Source: Rhodoplanes sp. Z2-YC6860
GTDB taxonomy: Bacteria; Pseudomonadota; Alphaproteobacteria; Rhizobiales; Xanthobacteraceae
Assembly: GCF_001579845.1 (NCBI RefSeq)
Contig: NZ_CP007440.1
Location: forward strand, 3,618,029-3,682,028
DNA: 64,000 nt
Direction of reading: 5' to 3'
Of the stretch, positions 54,351 to 64,000 are shown one piece after another. Position numbers and translations under genes: made by a program. Positions within the stretch are counted from its first letter, which is position 1, and every line of letters starts with the position of its first letter. A model generated the notes under the pieces. That model saw only the letters and a list, made by a program, of their open reading frames with translations. It was not told the origin of the DNA and did no database searches.

Positions 54351-54846
54351 GAATCTGAAGATCGTCGAAGACCCGTTTGTCCGCGTTCTCGACGATGCGC
54401 CGATCTCGGATGATGGCGCGGTGCTGGTGCCGGCGGCGCGGCTTATGGCCGACGCCGATGAGCTGCTGCGGCGATCCGGCCGAACCGGCGTGATCTGGCC
54501 GAACAACCGCAACATCGCCGAGCTCGCGCCTTATCTCGATCGGCTCGATGTGGTCGCGCTGGTGTTTCCGAAATTCCAGGACGGCCGCGCCTATAGCCAG
54601 GCGCGCCTTCTGCGCGAACGCTATGGCTTTCGTGGCCAACTGCGCGCCACCGGGCAGGTGCTGCGCGACCAGTTCCTGTTCCTCATTCGCGCCGGCTTCG
54701 ATACCTTCGAGGTGACCAAGCCGGCCGATGCCGAGGCATTTGCCGAGGCCTCGCGCCGTTACAGCGCGTTCTATCAGCCGGCGGGTGACGGCCGCGGACC
54801 TGCGCTGCGCAAGCGCATGGCTGAGGCGGTCGTCGCGGCGGAGTGA
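54337..54846 (+). CDS. DUF934 protein (CysX-like, sulfite reduction operon)
   Basis: A 169-residue soluble protein of the DUF934 family (GVIWPNNRNIAELAPYLDRLDVVALVFPKFQDGRAYSQARLLRERYGFRG is split over the core; FLIRAGFDTFEV near the end). Such proteins occur next to cysI in proteobacteria and probably deliver electrons or a cofactor to sulfite reductase, though this is unproven. Its ATG lies inside the last codons of cysI. Confidence 0.9.
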   Translation: MPLVRNLKIVEDPFVRVLDDAPISDDGAVLVPAARLMADADELLRRSGRTGVIWPNNRNIAELAPYLDRLDVVALVFPKFQDGRAYSQARLLRERYGFRGQLRATGQVLRDQFLFLIRAGFDTFEVTKPADAEAFAEASRRYSAFYQPAGDGRGPALRKRMAEAVVAAE

Positions 54847-54880
54847 CGACGAAGCGAAAGTGCGCCGCTGGTGCAGCGGC

Positions 54881-55020
54881 GCTCACCCTCCCCTGGAGGG
54901 GGAGGGTCGACCGCCGTAGCGAAGCGAAGGCGGTCGGGGTGGGGTGATCTTCGCTCGCTTCGCGATTCACCCCACCCCGCTCGCTTCGCTCGCGACTCTC
55001 CCCTCCAGGGGAGGGTGAGC
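54881..55020. repeat. Long intergenic palindromic repeat (type 3)
   Basis: Outer arms GCTCACCCTCCCCTGGAGGG (54881-54900) and its complement at 55001-55020 are perfect over 20 bases. Inner arms CGGGGTGGGGTGA (54935-54947) and TCACCCCACCCCG (54967-54979) are perfect over 13. Between them are GCGAAGCGAA/TTCGCTTCGC-type short repeats. It fills the gap between the cys and kdp operons and may also stop transcription. Confidence 0.8.
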
Positions 55021-55186
55021 ACCGCCGATGCCGCGCCGGTCCGCGTCTTTATAAGATTCCTATATCGTCGCCGACTGCCTCATCTCGAAAACCTATGCCC
55101 TGAGTGGCACTTCATCGCTCGATCGCAGGCGCGACTCGTTCGTGCTCGATCAGATGCGCGCCGATGCGCGCTCGAGGAGCATTCCA

Positions 55187-55270
55187 ATGCTGGACATCAT
55201 TCTCTTGGCGCTCGGCTTAGGCCTGTTCGCGCTGACCGTTGGCTATGCCTACGCCTGCGAGCGGCTCTGA
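55187..55270 (+). CDS. 27-residue membrane peptide preceding kdpF
   Basis: A 28-codon frame (ATG to TGA) encoding one hydrophobic helix: MLDIILLALGLGLFALTVGY followed by a short YACERL end. GAGGAG lies 8 bases before the ATG, and kdpF starts 10 bases after its stop. Similar tiny genes precede kdpF in related genomes. A regulatory or stabilising role for the Kdp complex is inferred; it is too short for most gene finders. Confidence 0.78.
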   Translation: MLDIILLALGLGLFALTVGYAYACERL

Positions 55271-55280
55271 GGAGGCAGCC

Positions 55281-55370
55281 ATGATCTTCGACTATTCGCT
55301 CGCCGCCCTCGTGACCGCAGGGCTCCTGTTCTACCTCACTTACGCGCTGCTGCGGCCTGAGCGCTTCTGA
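55281..55370 (+). CDS. kdpF: Potassium-transporting ATPase KdpF subunit
   Basis: A 29-residue single-helix protein ([20 protein letters not shown] then YALLRPERF). Length, the hydrophobic helix and the YALLRPE(R/K)F end are the KdpF signature. KdpF sits at the KdpA-KdpB interface and stabilises the complex. GGAGG precedes the ATG at 7 bases. Confidence 0.9.
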   Translation: MIFDYSLAALVTAGLLFYLTYALLRPERF

Positions 55371-55383
55371 AGGATTGATAACC

Positions 55384-57096
55384 ATGAACGTCGTCGGCTG
55401 GATTCAGATCATCCTTTTCTGCGTCGTCGTGACCGCGCTGGTGAAACCGTTCGGCTGGTATATGACGCGCGTCTTCAACGGCGAGCGCACGTGCCTCTCG
55501 CCGGTGCTGCGGCCCCTCGAAAGAGGGCTGTATGCAATCGGCGGCGTCGAGGAGAAGCAGGAGCAACATTGGCTGACCTACACGGTGGCGATGCTGCTGT
55601 TTCACGTCGCGGGCTTCCTCGTTCTCTATTTCCTGATGCGCTTCCAGGCGTCGCTGCCGTTCAATCCGGCGGAGCAGTCGGCGGTTGCGCCCGATCTCGC
55701 CTTCAACACGGCGATCAGCTTCATCACCAACACCAACTGGCAGAACTACGGCGGCGAAAGCACGATGTCCTACCTCGTGCAGATGCTGGGCCTGACGCAC
55801 CAGAACTTCCTGTCGGCCGCGACCGGCATCGTGCTGGCGGTGGCGCTCATTCGCGGCTTCGCCCGCGCGTCCGCGAGGACTGTCGGCAATTTCTGGGTCG
55901 ATGTCACCCGCTGCACGCTCTACATCCTGCTGCCGATCTGCGTGGTCTACGCGTTGGTGCTCGTCGCCATGGGCATCCCGCAGACGCTCGGCCCCTATGT
56001 CGAGGCCACGACACTCGAAGGCGCCAAGCAGACCATCGCGGTCGGGCCGGTCGCCTCGCAGATCGCCATCAAGATGCTCGGCACCAATGGCGGCGGGTTC
56101 TTCAACGCCAACGCCGCGCATCCGTTCGAGAACCCGACCGCGCTGTCGAATTTTCTGCAGATGCTGTCGATCTTCGCGCTCGGCGCCGGCATGACCAACG
56201 TGTTCGGCCGCATGGTCGGCAATCAGCGTCAGGGCTGGGCGATCTTCGCCGCGATGGGTGTGCTGTTCATCGTCGGTGTCTTCGTCTGCTACTGGGCCGA
56301 GGCGCGCGGCAACGACATCCTCAACGCCATGGGGCTCACCGGCGGTAACATGGAGGGCAAGGAGGTCCGCTTCGGCATCGTCGCCTCCGCGCTGTTCGCC
56401 GTCATCACTACTGCGGCATCGTGCGGCGCCGTCAACGCCATGCACGACGCGTTCACCGCGTTGGGCGGCATGATCCCGCTGATCAACATGCAACTCGGCG
56501 AGATCATCATCGGCGGCGTCGGCGCCGGCCTCTACGGCATGCTGCTGTTCGTCGTCCTGGCGATCTTCGTTGCCGGGCTCATGGTCGGCCGCACGCCGGA
56601 ATACGTCGGCAAGAAGATCGAGGCCAAGGAAGTGAAGATGGCGATGCTCGCCATTCTCGTCCTGCCGCTGATGTATCTCGGCTGGACCGCGGTTGCGGTG
56701 GTCTATCCGCCCGCGGTCGCCTCGATGGGCAATCCGGGGCCGCACGGCTTCTCCGAGGTGCTTTACGCTTTCACGTCGCAGACCGCGAACAACGGCTCGG
56801 CCTTCGGCGGCCTCACCGGCAACACCCTGTTCTACAACGTGACCGGCGCCATCGCGATGCTGGTCGGGCGCTTCTGGATGATCGTGCCGGCGATGGCGAT
56901 CGCAGGCTCGCTCGCCGCCAAGAAGTCGGTGCAGCCGTCGCTCGGCACGTTCCCGACCACGAGCCCGCTGTTCGTCGGCCTGGTTGTCGGCGTGATCCTC
57001 ATCGTTGGCGGTCTCACCTTCTTCCCCGCGCTGGCTCTCGGACCGCTCGTCGAGCACTTCGCGACGGTCGCCGGCAGCACCTTTGCTTCGAACTGA
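55384..57096 (+). CDS. kdpA: Potassium-transporting ATPase KdpA subunit
   Basis: A 570-residue membrane protein with about ten helices that selects and translocates K+. Selectivity-filter-like segments are [51 protein letters not shown] and [14 protein letters not shown], the four P-loops of the family. The ATG at 55384 with AGGA nine bases upstream is preferred to a TTG at 55375. Second core gene of the kdp operon. Confidence 0.97.
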   Translation: MNVVGWIQIILFCVVVTALVKPFGWYMTRVFNGERTCLSPVLRPLERGLYAIGGVEEKQEQHWLTYTVAMLLFHVAGFLVLYFLMRFQASLPFNPAEQSAVAPDLAFNTAISFITNTNWQNYGGESTMSYLVQMLGLTHQNFLSAATGIVLAVALIRGFARASARTVGNFWVDVTRCTLYILLPICVVYALVLVAMGIPQTLGPYVEATTLEGAKQTIAVGPVASQIAIKMLGTNGGGFFNANAAHPFENPTALSNFLQMLSIFALGAGMTNVFGRMVGNQRQGWAIFAAMGVLFIVGVFVCYWAEARGNDILNAMGLTGGNMEGKEVRFGIVASALFAVITTAASCGAVNAMHDAFTALGGMIPLINMQLGEIIIGGVGAGLYGMLLFVVLAIFVAGLMVGRTPEYVGKKIEAKEVKMAMLAILVLPLMYLGWTAVAVVYPPAVASMGNPGPHGFSEVLYAFTSQTANNGSAFGGLTGNTLFYNVTGAIAMLVGRFWMIVPAMAIAGSLAAKKSVQPSLGTFPTTSPLFVGLVVGVILIVGGLTFFPALALGPLVEHFATVAGSTFASN

Positions 57097-57111
57097 CTCG
57101 GAGTTCTTCCC

Positions 57112-59223
57112 ATGAACGCCTCAAACACCCGCAGACGGACCCCGGCGTCGACACTGGTCGACCCCAAGATCGTGCTGCCCGCGATCGGCTCGGCCTTCGC
57201 CAAGCTCAATCCGCGCACGCTGATGAAGAACCCGGTGATGTTCGTTCTCGAGGTCGTCAGCGTGCTGACCACGGTCATCCTGGCTCGTGACCTGATCACC
57301 GGCGGGCAGACGCTCGCCTTCGAAGTCCAGATCGTAGTCTGGCTGTGGTTTACGGTGCTGTTTGCGAACTTCGCCGAGGCGGTGGCCGAAGGCCGTGGCA
57401 AGGCCCAGGCCGAGACGCTGCGCCGCCAGCGCTCCGAGACGGAGGCCAAGCTTTTGACCGGCCCGGAGGGCAGGGCACACAAGCTCGTGCCTGGCACGAG
57501 CCTGAAGGTCGGCGACGTCGTGCTGGTCGAGGCTGGCGACACGATCCCGTCCGACGGCGAAGTGGTCGAAGGCATCGCCTCGGTCAACGAGGCAGCGATC
57601 ACCGGGGAATCCGCCCCCGTCATCCGTGAGTCCGGTGGCGACCGTTCGGCGGTCACCGGCGGCACCCAGGTGCTGTCCGACTGGATCAAGGTGAAGATCA
57701 CGGCCGCGCCAGGCTCGACCTTCATCGACCGTATGATCCGCCTCGTCGAAGGCGCCGAGCGGCAGAAGACGCCCAACGAAATCGCGCTCGACATCCTGCT
57801 CGCCGGCCTCACCATCATCTTTGTATTCGCGACAGCGACCATCCCGAGCTACGTCACCTACGCGGGCGGCGCGGTGTCGGTGGTGATTCTGGTGGCGCTG
57901 TTCGTCACGCTCATTCCGACCACCATCGGCGCGCTCTTGTCCGCCATCGGCATCGCCGGCATGGACCGCTTGGTGCGTTTCAACGTGCTGGCGATGTCGG
58001 GCCGCGCGGTCGAGGCCGCAGGCGATGTCGACACCTTGCTGCTCGACAAGACCGGCACCATCACGCTCGGCAACCGTCAGGCCACGGAGTTCAGGCCGCT
58101 GCGCGGCGTGTCCGAGCAGGAACTCGCCGACGCGGCGCAACTCGCGTCGCTCTCGGACGAGACGCCGGAAGGCCGCTCGATCGTGGTGCTCGCGAAAGAG
58201 AAGTACGGCATCCGCGGCCGTGATCTGGTTGAGATGAAGGCCAAGTTCGTGCCGTTCACCGCGCAGAGCCGCATGAGCGGCGTCGACATCGGCGACTCGT
58301 GGGTTCGGAAGGGCGCCGTGGATTCGGTGCTGAACTTCCTCAGCCCGGCGCCGGTTTCAGTGGGATCGAGCGCAATGCGGCTTGCGCCCGCGTCGGTGAG
58401 CCCAGACACGGTGCGCGAGATCCAGGCTATTGCGGAGAGCATCGCCAAAGCCGGCGGCACGCCGCTTGCGGTTGCCAAAGACGGCAAGCTGCTCGGCGTC
58501 ATCCATCTCAAGGACATCGTCAAAGGCGGCATCCGCGAGCGCTTTGCCGAATTGCGCCGCATGGGCATCCGCACGGTGATGATCACCGGCGACAATCCGA
58601 TGACCGCCGCGGCCATCGCGGCTGAAGCCGGGGTCGACGATTTCCTCGCCCAGGCCACGCCCGAGGACAAGCTCAAGCTCATTCGCGACGAGCAGGCCAA
58701 GGGCAAGCTCGTGGCGATGTGCGGCGACGGCACCAACGATGCGCCGGCGCTCGCCCAGGCCGATGTGGGCGTCGCCATGAACACCGGCACTCAGGCGGCG
58801 CGCGAAGCCGGCAACATGGTCGATCTCGACTCCAACCCGACCAAGCTCATCGAGATCGTCGAGATCGGCAAGCAGCTCCTGATGACGCGCGGTGCGCTGA
58901 CCACGTTCTCGATCGCCAACGACGTGGCGAAGTATTTCGCCATCATCCCGGCGATGTTCGTGGCCTTCTATCCGCAGCTTCAGGCGCTGAACATCATGGG
59001 GCTGTCGAGCCCGCAGAGCGCCATTCTGTCGGCGATCATCTTCAACGCTCTCATCATCATCGCGCTCATTCCGCTCGCGCTGAAGGGCGTGCGCTATCGG
59101 CCGATCGGCGCGGCCGCGCTTCTTCGCCGCAACCTCTGGATCTACGGCGTCGGCGGCGTGGTCATTCCATTCCTCGGCATCAAGGCGATCGACATCGCCG
59201 TCACCGCCCTGCATCTCGCGTAA
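57112..59223 (+). CDS. kdpB: Potassium-transporting P-type ATPase KdpB subunit
   Basis: A 703-residue P-type ATPase that energises K+ uptake. It has the phosphorylated Asp in DKTGTITLG (about residue 310), the TGES actuator loop ([13 protein letters not shown]), the hinge [20 protein letters not shown] and the [22 protein letters not shown] stretch typical of KdpB. About seven membrane helices. Follows kdpA by 15 bases. Confidence 0.97.
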   Translation: MNASNTRRRTPASTLVDPKIVLPAIGSAFAKLNPRTLMKNPVMFVLEVVSVLTTVILARDLITGGQTLAFEVQIVVWLWFTVLFANFAEAVAEGRGKAQAETLRRQRSETEAKLLTGPEGRAHKLVPGTSLKVGDVVLVEAGDTIPSDGEVVEGIASVNEAAITGESAPVIRESGGDRSAVTGGTQVLSDWIKVKITAAPGSTFIDRMIRLVEGAERQKTPNEIALDILLAGLTIIFVFATATIPSYVTYAGGAVSVVILVALFVTLIPTTIGALLSAIGIAGMDRLVRFNVLAMSGRAVEAAGDVDTLLLDKTGTITLGNRQATEFRPLRGVSEQELADAAQLASLSDETPEGRSIVVLAKEKYGIRGRDLVEMKAKFVPFTAQSRMSGVDIGDSWVRKGAVDSVLNFLSPAPVSVGSSAMRLAPASVSPDTVREIQAIAESIAKAGGTPLAVAKDGKLLGVIHLKDIVKGGIRERFAELRRMGIRTVMITGDNPMTAAAIAAEAGVDDFLAQATPEDKLKLIRDEQAKGKLVAMCGDGTNDAPALAQADVGVAMNTGTQAAREAGNMVDLDSNPTKLIEIVEIGKQLLMTRGALTTFSIANDVAKYFAIIPAMFVAFYPQLQALNIMGLSSPQSAILSAIIFNALIIIALIPLALKGVRYRPIGAAALLRRNLWIYGVGGVVIPFLGIKAIDIAVTALHLA

Positions 59224-59234
59224 GGAGAACGATC

Positions 59235-59840
59235 ATGTTGCGCGAAATCCGTCCGGCCATCGTGCTGCTCATCGCACTCACGCTGATCACCGGTCTCGCT
59301 TATCCGCTGGCAATCACCGGCATTGCCGAAACGATCTTCCCGGCCCAGGCCCAAGGCAGCCTGATCGAGAAGGACGGCAAGGTGATCGGCTCGGCGCTGA
59401 TCGGTCAGGCCTTCACCGAGGACAAGTACTTCCACGGCCGTCCGTCGGCGACCACCGCGCCGGACCCGAAGGATTCCACCAAGACGGTCCCGGCGCCGTA
59501 CAACGCCGCGAATTCGGGTGGCGCGAATCTCGGTCCGACCAACAAGGCGCTCGCCGATCGCGTCAAGGAAGACGTCGACAAGCTCAAGGAGGAAAACCCC
59601 TCGACGCAGGTGCCGATCGATCTCGTCACCACGTCGGGTAGCGGGCTTGATCCGCATATCTCGCCGGAGGCGGCGCTGTTCCAGGTATCCCGCGTCGCCA
59701 AGGCGCGAAAGCTGCCGGAGGATCGCGTGCGGCAGCTCGTTCAGGACCATGTCGAGGGCCGGGCCTTCGGCGTCTTCGGCGAGCCGCGGGTCAACGTGCT
59801 GCAACTCAATCTCGACCTGGACAAGGTTTCGGCCGGGTAG
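59235..59840 (+). CDS. kdpC: Potassium-transporting ATPase KdpC subunit
   Basis: A 201-residue protein with one N-terminal membrane helix ([21 protein letters not shown]) and a soluble periplasmic domain. Family segments are [35 protein letters not shown] and [20 protein letters not shown]. The start is ATG 59235 with TAAGGAG upstream; the longer frame to the left is antisense noise over kdpB. KdpC tunes K+ affinity of the complex. Confidence 0.96.
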   Translation: MLREIRPAIVLLIALTLITGLAYPLAITGIAETIFPAQAQGSLIEKDGKVIGSALIGQAFTEDKYFHGRPSATTAPDPKDSTKTVPAPYNAANSGGANLGPTNKALADRVKEDVDKLKEENPSTQVPIDLVTTSGSGLDPHISPEAALFQVSRVAKARKLPEDRVRQLVQDHVEGRAFGVFGEPRVNVLQLNLDLDKVSAG

Positions 59841-59898
59841 GGCGGACACCCCGGTTGTCGCCTGACAAGGCGGCAGTCGGAGGACTATATGTCTATCC

Positions 59899-62613
59899 AT
59901 GGACGATTCCCGGCACGACCACAGGCCTTCGCCGGACGCGCTGCTGGAGGCGGCGCGGAAGGAGGAGCGGCGTTCGGGCAAGCTGCGGATTTTCGTCGGC
60001 GCGGCCCCCGGCGTCGGCAAGACCTACGAGATGCTGCAGCAGGCCCGCGCCCGCAAACGCGACGGCTATGACGTCGTCATCGGCGTGGTCGAGACCCACG
60101 GCCGCAAGGAGACCGAAGCGCTGTTGGACGGTCTCGACGTCGTGCCGCGGCGGCCGCTCGAATACAAAGGCCAGGCGCTGGATGAGATGGACCTCGACGG
60201 CATCATCGCCCGGCGGCCGCAGCTCGTGCTGGTCGACGAGCTTGCCCACACCAACGCGGCGGGCAGCCGCCATCCCAAGCGCTATCTCGATGTCGAGGAG
60301 CTGCTCAACCGCGGCATCGACGTCTACACCACCGTCAACATCCAGCACATCGAAAGCCTCAACGATGTGGTCGCGCAGATCACCCATGTGCGGGTGCGTG
60401 AGACCGTGCCGGACGCGATCTTCGATCGCGCCGATGCCGTCGAATTGATCGACCTCACGCCCGACGACCTGATCCAGCGCCTGAAAGAGGGCAAGGTCTA
60501 CGTCCCGCGTCAGGCGGAACGCGCGCTCGAGCATTTCTTCTCGCCGGCCAATCTCACGGCGCTGCGCGAACTGGCACTTCGTCGCACGGCCGACCGTGTC
60601 GACGAACAGCTTCTCACCGAAATGCAGGCCCGCGCCATCCAGGGGCCGTGGCCGGCGGGCGAGCGGATTTTGGTCTGCATCAGCGAGGACCCGCGCGCTG
60701 CCGGCCTCGCGCGCTATGCCAAGCGGCTCGCGGACCGGCTGCACGGACCCTGGGTCGCGCTTTACGTCGAGAGCCGGCGGAGCCTGCAATACACTGAGGA
60801 GCAGCGCGACCGCATCGCCGACACGCTGCGGCTTGTCGAGACGCTCGGCGGCGAGGCGGTCACGATCCCGAGCGCGGACCAGCGCCTTGCCGACGACGTG
60901 ATCGGCTATGCGCAGTCGCACAACGTCACCCAGATCGTGATCGGCAAGTCCACCCGCTCGCGCTGGTTCGAGATCCTGCATGGCTCGGTGGTCCATGATC
61001 TGGTGCGGCGCACCGGCAATATCAGCGTGCACGTCATTGCCGGCGATGCGCTGGCCGGCGAGCCCGTGCCGAAGAAGACGGTCCGCTCCGCGGAGGGCGC
61101 CCAGGCGCTCGATCCTCGGCCTTATCTGGTCGCCATACTCGCCGTTGCGCTCGCGCTCGGGGCTGGCGAGATCATTCACCCCTGGCTTGGCATCGAGAAC
61201 GTCGACCTCGTGTTTCTGACCGCGGTCGTCGGCGTCGCGGTTCGCTACGGCCTGTGGCCCTCGCTGTTCACGAGCATCGTCTCGTCGCTTTGCTACAACT
61301 TCTTCTTCATGCCACCGCTCTATCAATTCACCATTGCTGACCCAAACAATGTCGCGGCGTTCTTCTTCTTCATCGTGATGGCGATCATCGTCTCGAATGT
61401 CGCAGCGCGCGTCCGCACCCAGGCGATCGTCGCAACCGGCCGGGCGCGCACCACGGAGTCGCTTTATTCGTTCAGCCGCAAGCTCGCCGGCACGGGCACG
61501 CTCGACGACGTGCTATGGGCGACCGCTTATCAGACCGCGCTGATGCTCAAGGTGCGCGTCGTGCTGTTGCTGCCGGAAAACGGCAAGATCGCCGTCAAAG
61601 CCGGCTATCCGCCGGAGGACATGCTCGACGATGCCGACATCGCGGCCGCCAACTGGGCCTGGCACAACGACCGCCCGGCCGGGCGCGGCTCCGACACGCT
61701 GCCGGGCGCCAAACGGCTGTTCCTGCCGATGCGGACCGGCCGCGGCGCGATCGGCGTGGTCGGCATCGATAGCGACAAGCCCGGGCCGCTGCTGACGCCC
61801 GACGAGCGGCGGTTGCTCGACGCGCTGATCGATCAGGGCGCGCTCGCCATCGAACGTGTACACCTCGTTGAGGACATGGACCGTGTCAAACGCACCGTTG
61901 AGACCGAGCGGTTGCGTTCGGCGCTGCTGACTTCGATCTCCCACGATCTGAAGACGCCGCTCGCGGCCGTGCTCGGCTCCGCCGGCACGCTGCGCGACCT
62001 GGCCGACAAGCTCAGCGAGAGCGAGCGCGCGGAGCTTCTTTCGACCATCGTCGACGAATCGGAGCGGCTCAACCGGTTCATCGCCAACCTGCTCGATATG
62101 ACCAAGCTTGAATCCGGTGCCATCGAGCCCAAGCTCGCGCCCCATGACATCGGCGAGATCGTTGGATCGGCGCTGCGCCGCGCGGCCAAAATCCTGACGG
62201 GGCATAAAGTCGAGCTCGATCTTGCCCGTGATCTGCCGATGATTTCGGTCGACGCGGTGCTGTTCGAGCAGGCGCTGTTCAATCTGCTCGACAATGCCGC
62301 GAAGTACGCGCCCTTGGGCACCACGGTCGCGGTACGGACGTGGCAGGACCGCGATCGGGTCTATCTGCAGATCATCGACGAGGGCGGTGGTATCCCTGCG
62401 GGCGATCTCGAGCACATCTTCGACAAGTTCTACCGCGCGCAGAAGACCGACCAGGTCAAGGCCGGCACCGGGCTGGGCCTTGCGATCGCGCGGGGCTTTG
62501 TCGAGGCGATGCACGGCACGGTCATCGCGGCGAACCGGCCGGATCGGCCGGGCGCGATGTTCACGATCACGCTGCCGAACGCGGACGCCGGGCAATTGGA
62601 AACCGCCGCATGA
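59899..62613 (+). CDS. kdpD: Osmosensitive K+ channel histidine kinase KdpD
   Basis: A 904-residue sensor kinase. The N-terminal KdpD domain has Walker A GAAPGVGKTYEML (about 34-46) and VDELAHTNAAGSRHPKRY. A universal-stress-protein-like region follows (LVCISEDPRAAGLARYAKRL), then four membrane helices (about 405-505), a GAF-like region, the HisKA H-box SISHDLKTPLAAVLGSAG (His near 681) and a HATPase domain (DEGGGIP; GTGLGLAIARG). It senses K+ need and phosphorylates KdpE, which activates kdpFABC. The stop overlaps the kdpE ATG by four bases. Confidence 0.96.
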   Translation: MDDSRHDHRPSPDALLEAARKEERRSGKLRIFVGAAPGVGKTYEMLQQARARKRDGYDVVIGVVETHGRKETEALLDGLDVVPRRPLEYKGQALDEMDLDGIIARRPQLVLVDELAHTNAAGSRHPKRYLDVEELLNRGIDVYTTVNIQHIESLNDVVAQITHVRVRETVPDAIFDRADAVELIDLTPDDLIQRLKEGKVYVPRQAERALEHFFSPANLTALRELALRRTADRVDEQLLTEMQARAIQGPWPAGERILVCISEDPRAAGLARYAKRLADRLHGPWVALYVESRRSLQYTEEQRDRIADTLRLVETLGGEAVTIPSADQRLADDVIGYAQSHNVTQIVIGKSTRSRWFEILHGSVVHDLVRRTGNISVHVIAGDALAGEPVPKKTVRSAEGAQALDPRPYLVAILAVALALGAGEIIHPWLGIENVDLVFLTAVVGVAVRYGLWPSLFTSIVSSLCYNFFFMPPLYQFTIADPNNVAAFFFFIVMAIIVSNVAARVRTQAIVATGRARTTESLYSFSRKLAGTGTLDDVLWATAYQTALMLKVRVVLLLPENGKIAVKAGYPPEDMLDDADIAAANWAWHNDRPAGRGSDTLPGAKRLFLPMRTGRGAIGVVGIDSDKPGPLLTPDERRLLDALIDQGALAIERVHLVEDMDRVKRTVETERLRSALLTSISHDLKTPLAAVLGSAGTLRDLADKLSESERAELLSTIVDESERLNRFIANLLDMTKLESGAIEPKLAPHDIGEIVGSALRRAAKILTGHKVELDLARDLPMISVDAVLFEQALFNLLDNAAKYAPLGTTVAVRTWQDRDRVYLQIIDEGGGIPAGDLEHIFDKFYRAQKTDQVKAGTGLGLAIARGFVEAMHGTVIAANRPDRPGAMFTITLPNADAGQLETAA

Positions 62614-63299
62614 CAGCCTCCCCCCTGAAAGTGCTGGTGGTCGACGACGAGCCGCCGATCCGCAAGCTCCTGCGGATGGGACTGGCGACGCAAAGCTACC
62701 AGATCCTCGAAGCGCCGAACGGAAAGACCGCGCTGGAACTGATGAGCGAGCAGCCCGATCTCGTCATTCTCGACCTCGGCCTGCCGGACATTGCGGGCCA
62801 CGAACTCCTCCGGCAGATCAGATCGAAGAACGACAGCGTGCCGATCGTGGTGCTGTCGAGCCGCGGCGATGAGGCCGGCAAGGTGCAGGCACTCGATCTC
62901 GGCGCCGACGACTATGTCACCAAGCCATTCGGCATGGACGAACTGCTGGCGCGGATGCGCGCCGCGCTCCGGCATCAATTGCAGGTCCATGGCGAGCGGC
63001 CGGTGTTTCGCACCGGCGAACTCTCCGTCGATCTGGTGCGGCGCATCGTCAAGGTCGGCGACAAGGAGGTGAAGCTGTCGCCCAAGGAATACGACCTGCT
63101 GCGCATCCTGGTGCAGCACGCCGGCAAGGTTCTGACGCACAGATTCCTGCTCGGCGAGTTGTGGGACGATCTCACCGACGCACAGTATCTGCGCGTCTAT
63201 GTGCGGCAGCTGCGGCAGAAGATCGAAGCCGATCCGAACACGCCGCAATACGTGCTGACCGAAACCGGGATTGGGTATCGGCTAAGGGCGCCGGATTGA
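62610..63299 (+). CDS. kdpE: Transcriptional response regulator KdpE
   Basis: A 229-residue OmpR/PhoB-type regulator. The receiver domain has the acidic pair in VVDDEPPIRK, the phosphorylated Asp55 (LVILDLGLPD) and Lys105 (VTKPFGMDE). The winged-helix DNA-binding domain covers about 130-229 (LSPKEYDLLRILVQHAGKVLTHRFLL; LRVYVRQLRQKIE). It is coupled to kdpD by a four-base overlap and should activate the kdp promoter upstream of 55.2 kb. Confidence 0.96.
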   Translation: MTASPLKVLVVDDEPPIRKLLRMGLATQSYQILEAPNGKTALELMSEQPDLVILDLGLPDIAGHELLRQIRSKNDSVPIVVLSSRGDEAGKVQALDLGADDYVTKPFGMDELLARMRAALRHQLQVHGERPVFRTGELSVDLVRRIVKVGDKEVKLSPKEYDLLRILVQHAGKVLTHRFLLGELWDDLTDAQYLRVYVRQLRQKIEADPNTPQYVLTETGIGYRLRAPD

Positions 63300-63332
63300 G
63301 GTGCTGACCGTTCGTCGGCGCGGGCAGATCAT

Positions 63333-63447
63333 CCCCGTCAACCTGAGGCGCGAGTGAGCGAAGCGAACGAGCCTCGAAGGATACGGCCCGGGATTTCGGG
63401 GCCGTATCCTTCGAGGCTCGCTGCGCTCGCGCCTCAGGATGACGGGG
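63333..63447. repeat. Long intergenic palindromic repeat (type 4)
   Basis: A perfect 22-bp inverted repeat joins 63368-63389 to 63399-63420 (core CGAAGGATACGGCCC), giving a strong hairpin, and flanking arms CCCCGTCA...TGACGGGG (63333-63340 with 63440-63447) and CCTGAGGCG...CGCCTCAGG (63342-63350 with 63430-63438) pair outside it. It sits between convergent kdpE and the polyphosphate kinase gene and can end transcription from both sides. Confidence 0.82.
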
Positions 63448-63487
63448 TGAGAGCGTGCTTGTTCACAATGAGGAATCTAATGTCAGC

Positions 63488-64000
63488 TTAATACTTCGCC
63501 GGGACGTACATCTCCTTCGGCACGGGCCCGCGATGATAGTCCGGGTTGCGCACGCGCGGCGGCAGCACCACCGGCACGTGCGAGACGTCGTGATACGGGA
63601 TCTGGTCGAGCAGGTGACTGATACAATTCAGCCGGGCGCGCTTTTTGTCGACCGCCTCGACCACCCACCACGGTGCCTCGGGGATATGCGTGCGCTCCAG
63701 CATGGTTTCCTTGGCCTTGGTGTATTGCTCCCAGCGGCTCCTGGCCTCGACGTCCATCGGGCTGAGCTTCCACTGCTTGAGCGGATCGTGAATCCGCATC
63801 GTGAAGCGGAACTGCTGCTCCTCGTCGGTGATCGAGAACCAGTATTTGAGCAGGATGGTGCCGGAGCGGACCAGCATCCGCTCGAACTCGGGCACCGAGT
63901 GGAAGAATTCCTCGTACTGCTCGTCGGTGCAGAAGCCCATCACGCGCTCGACGCCTGCGCGGTTGTACCAGCTCCGGTCGAACAGCACGATCTCGCCGCC
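63488..64000 (-). CDS. ppk2: Polyphosphate kinase 2 (PPK2), C-terminal part (5' end outside window)
   Basis: The C-terminal ~170 residues of a PPK2-family kinase that phosphorylates nucleotides with polyphosphate (or the reverse). Key features are FDRSWYNRAGVERVMGF, which follows Walker B, then ILLKYWFSITDEEQQFRF and the Arg/Lys-rich helix KKRARLNCISHLLDQIPY. The frame stays open to the window edge, so the N-terminal half with Walker A lies outside. Substrate class (GDP or ADP/AMP) cannot be assigned from this part. Confidence 0.92.
   Translation of the reverse strand, partial: GGEIVLFDRSWYNRAGVERVMGFCTDEQYEEFFHSVPEFERMLVRSGTILLKYWFSITDEEQQFRFTMRIHDPLKQWKLSPMDVEARSRWEQYTKAKETMLERTHIPEAPWWVVEAVDKKRARLNCISHLLDQIPYHDVSHVPVVLPPRVRNPDYHRGPVPKEMYVPAKY

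Noticed and set aside
55336-57057. 573-codon frame antisense to kdpA
   Set aside because: Shadow of kdpA; composition (Arg/Asp/His/Gln) is the reverse image of membrane codons.

Overview
The window looks like the chromosome of a GC-rich alphaproteobacterium of the Hyphomicrobiales, probably near Nitrobacteraceae/Xanthobacteraceae (Bradyrhizobium/Rhodopseudomonas-like). This is inferred from codon use, tiny zinc-ribbon genes of a type common in that group, Omp25/31-type barrels, a CysG-DUF2849-CysI-DUF934 sulfite-reduction operon and four kinds of intergenic palindromic repeat. No tRNA, rRNA, CRISPR array, phage gene or transposase was seen.

Layout. 0-8.4 kb: a respiratory nitrate reductase operon (narG, cut by the window edge, then narH, narJ, narI) continuing into a parvulin-type prolyl isomerase, a 93-residue protein, NnrS (NO stress) and a DUF2478 protein. 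8.5-14.6 kb: housekeeping genes (DusA, TauE/SafE exporter, membrane-anchored aspartic protease, DUF1289 protein, PleC/DivJ-like histidine kinase, GST, MBL hydrolase). 14.9-17.3 kb: a secreted caspase-fold protein that has lost both catalytic residues and carries a long Pro-rich tail. 17.4-23.1 kb: an isochorismatase-fold hydrolase with an NMT1/SsuABC-type ABC transporter, then two overlapping AraC regulators.

23.4-32.9 kb is the most novel part: two tandem ~1,070-residue secreted paralogues, each with seven C-x(8-10)-C pairs, a conserved helical core and a Gly/Ser-rich repeat tail. They are followed by an outer-membrane protein that seems to hold two beta-barrels, a small secreted Cys protein and a strong terminator. 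I do not recognise the family of the paralogues and treat the set as a candidate undescribed cell-surface or secretion system.

33-35.9 kb: an island of tiny genes, several of them zinc ribbons, next to about 400 bases without a convincing gene but with a dense series of hairpins, five with GNRA-type loops: a candidate structured RNA. 35.9-39.1 kb: an ICMT-like membrane methyltransferase, a 3-hydroxyisobutyrate dehydrogenase-family enzyme and Mrp/ApbC. 39.2-46.3 kb: three tandem TRAP substrate-binding proteins converging on one DctQ-DctM permease pair, with a TMEM175-type channel, a small secreted protein and a cytochrome c remnant between. 46.3-49.5 kb: EamA transporter, MoaA, DUF971 protein, L,D-transpeptidase.

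49.8-54.8 kb: divergent sulfate-assimilation genes. CysH and a reduced CysN-like GTPase run left; a CysG with a truncated methyltransferase half, DUF2849, CysI and DUF934 run right. 55.2-63.3 kb: a complete kdpFABCDE potassium-uptake operon preceded by a 27-codon membrane peptide gene. The right edge cuts a PPK2 polyphosphate kinase gene. MoaA serves the molybdenum cofactor that NarG needs, and siroheme from CysG would serve CysI.
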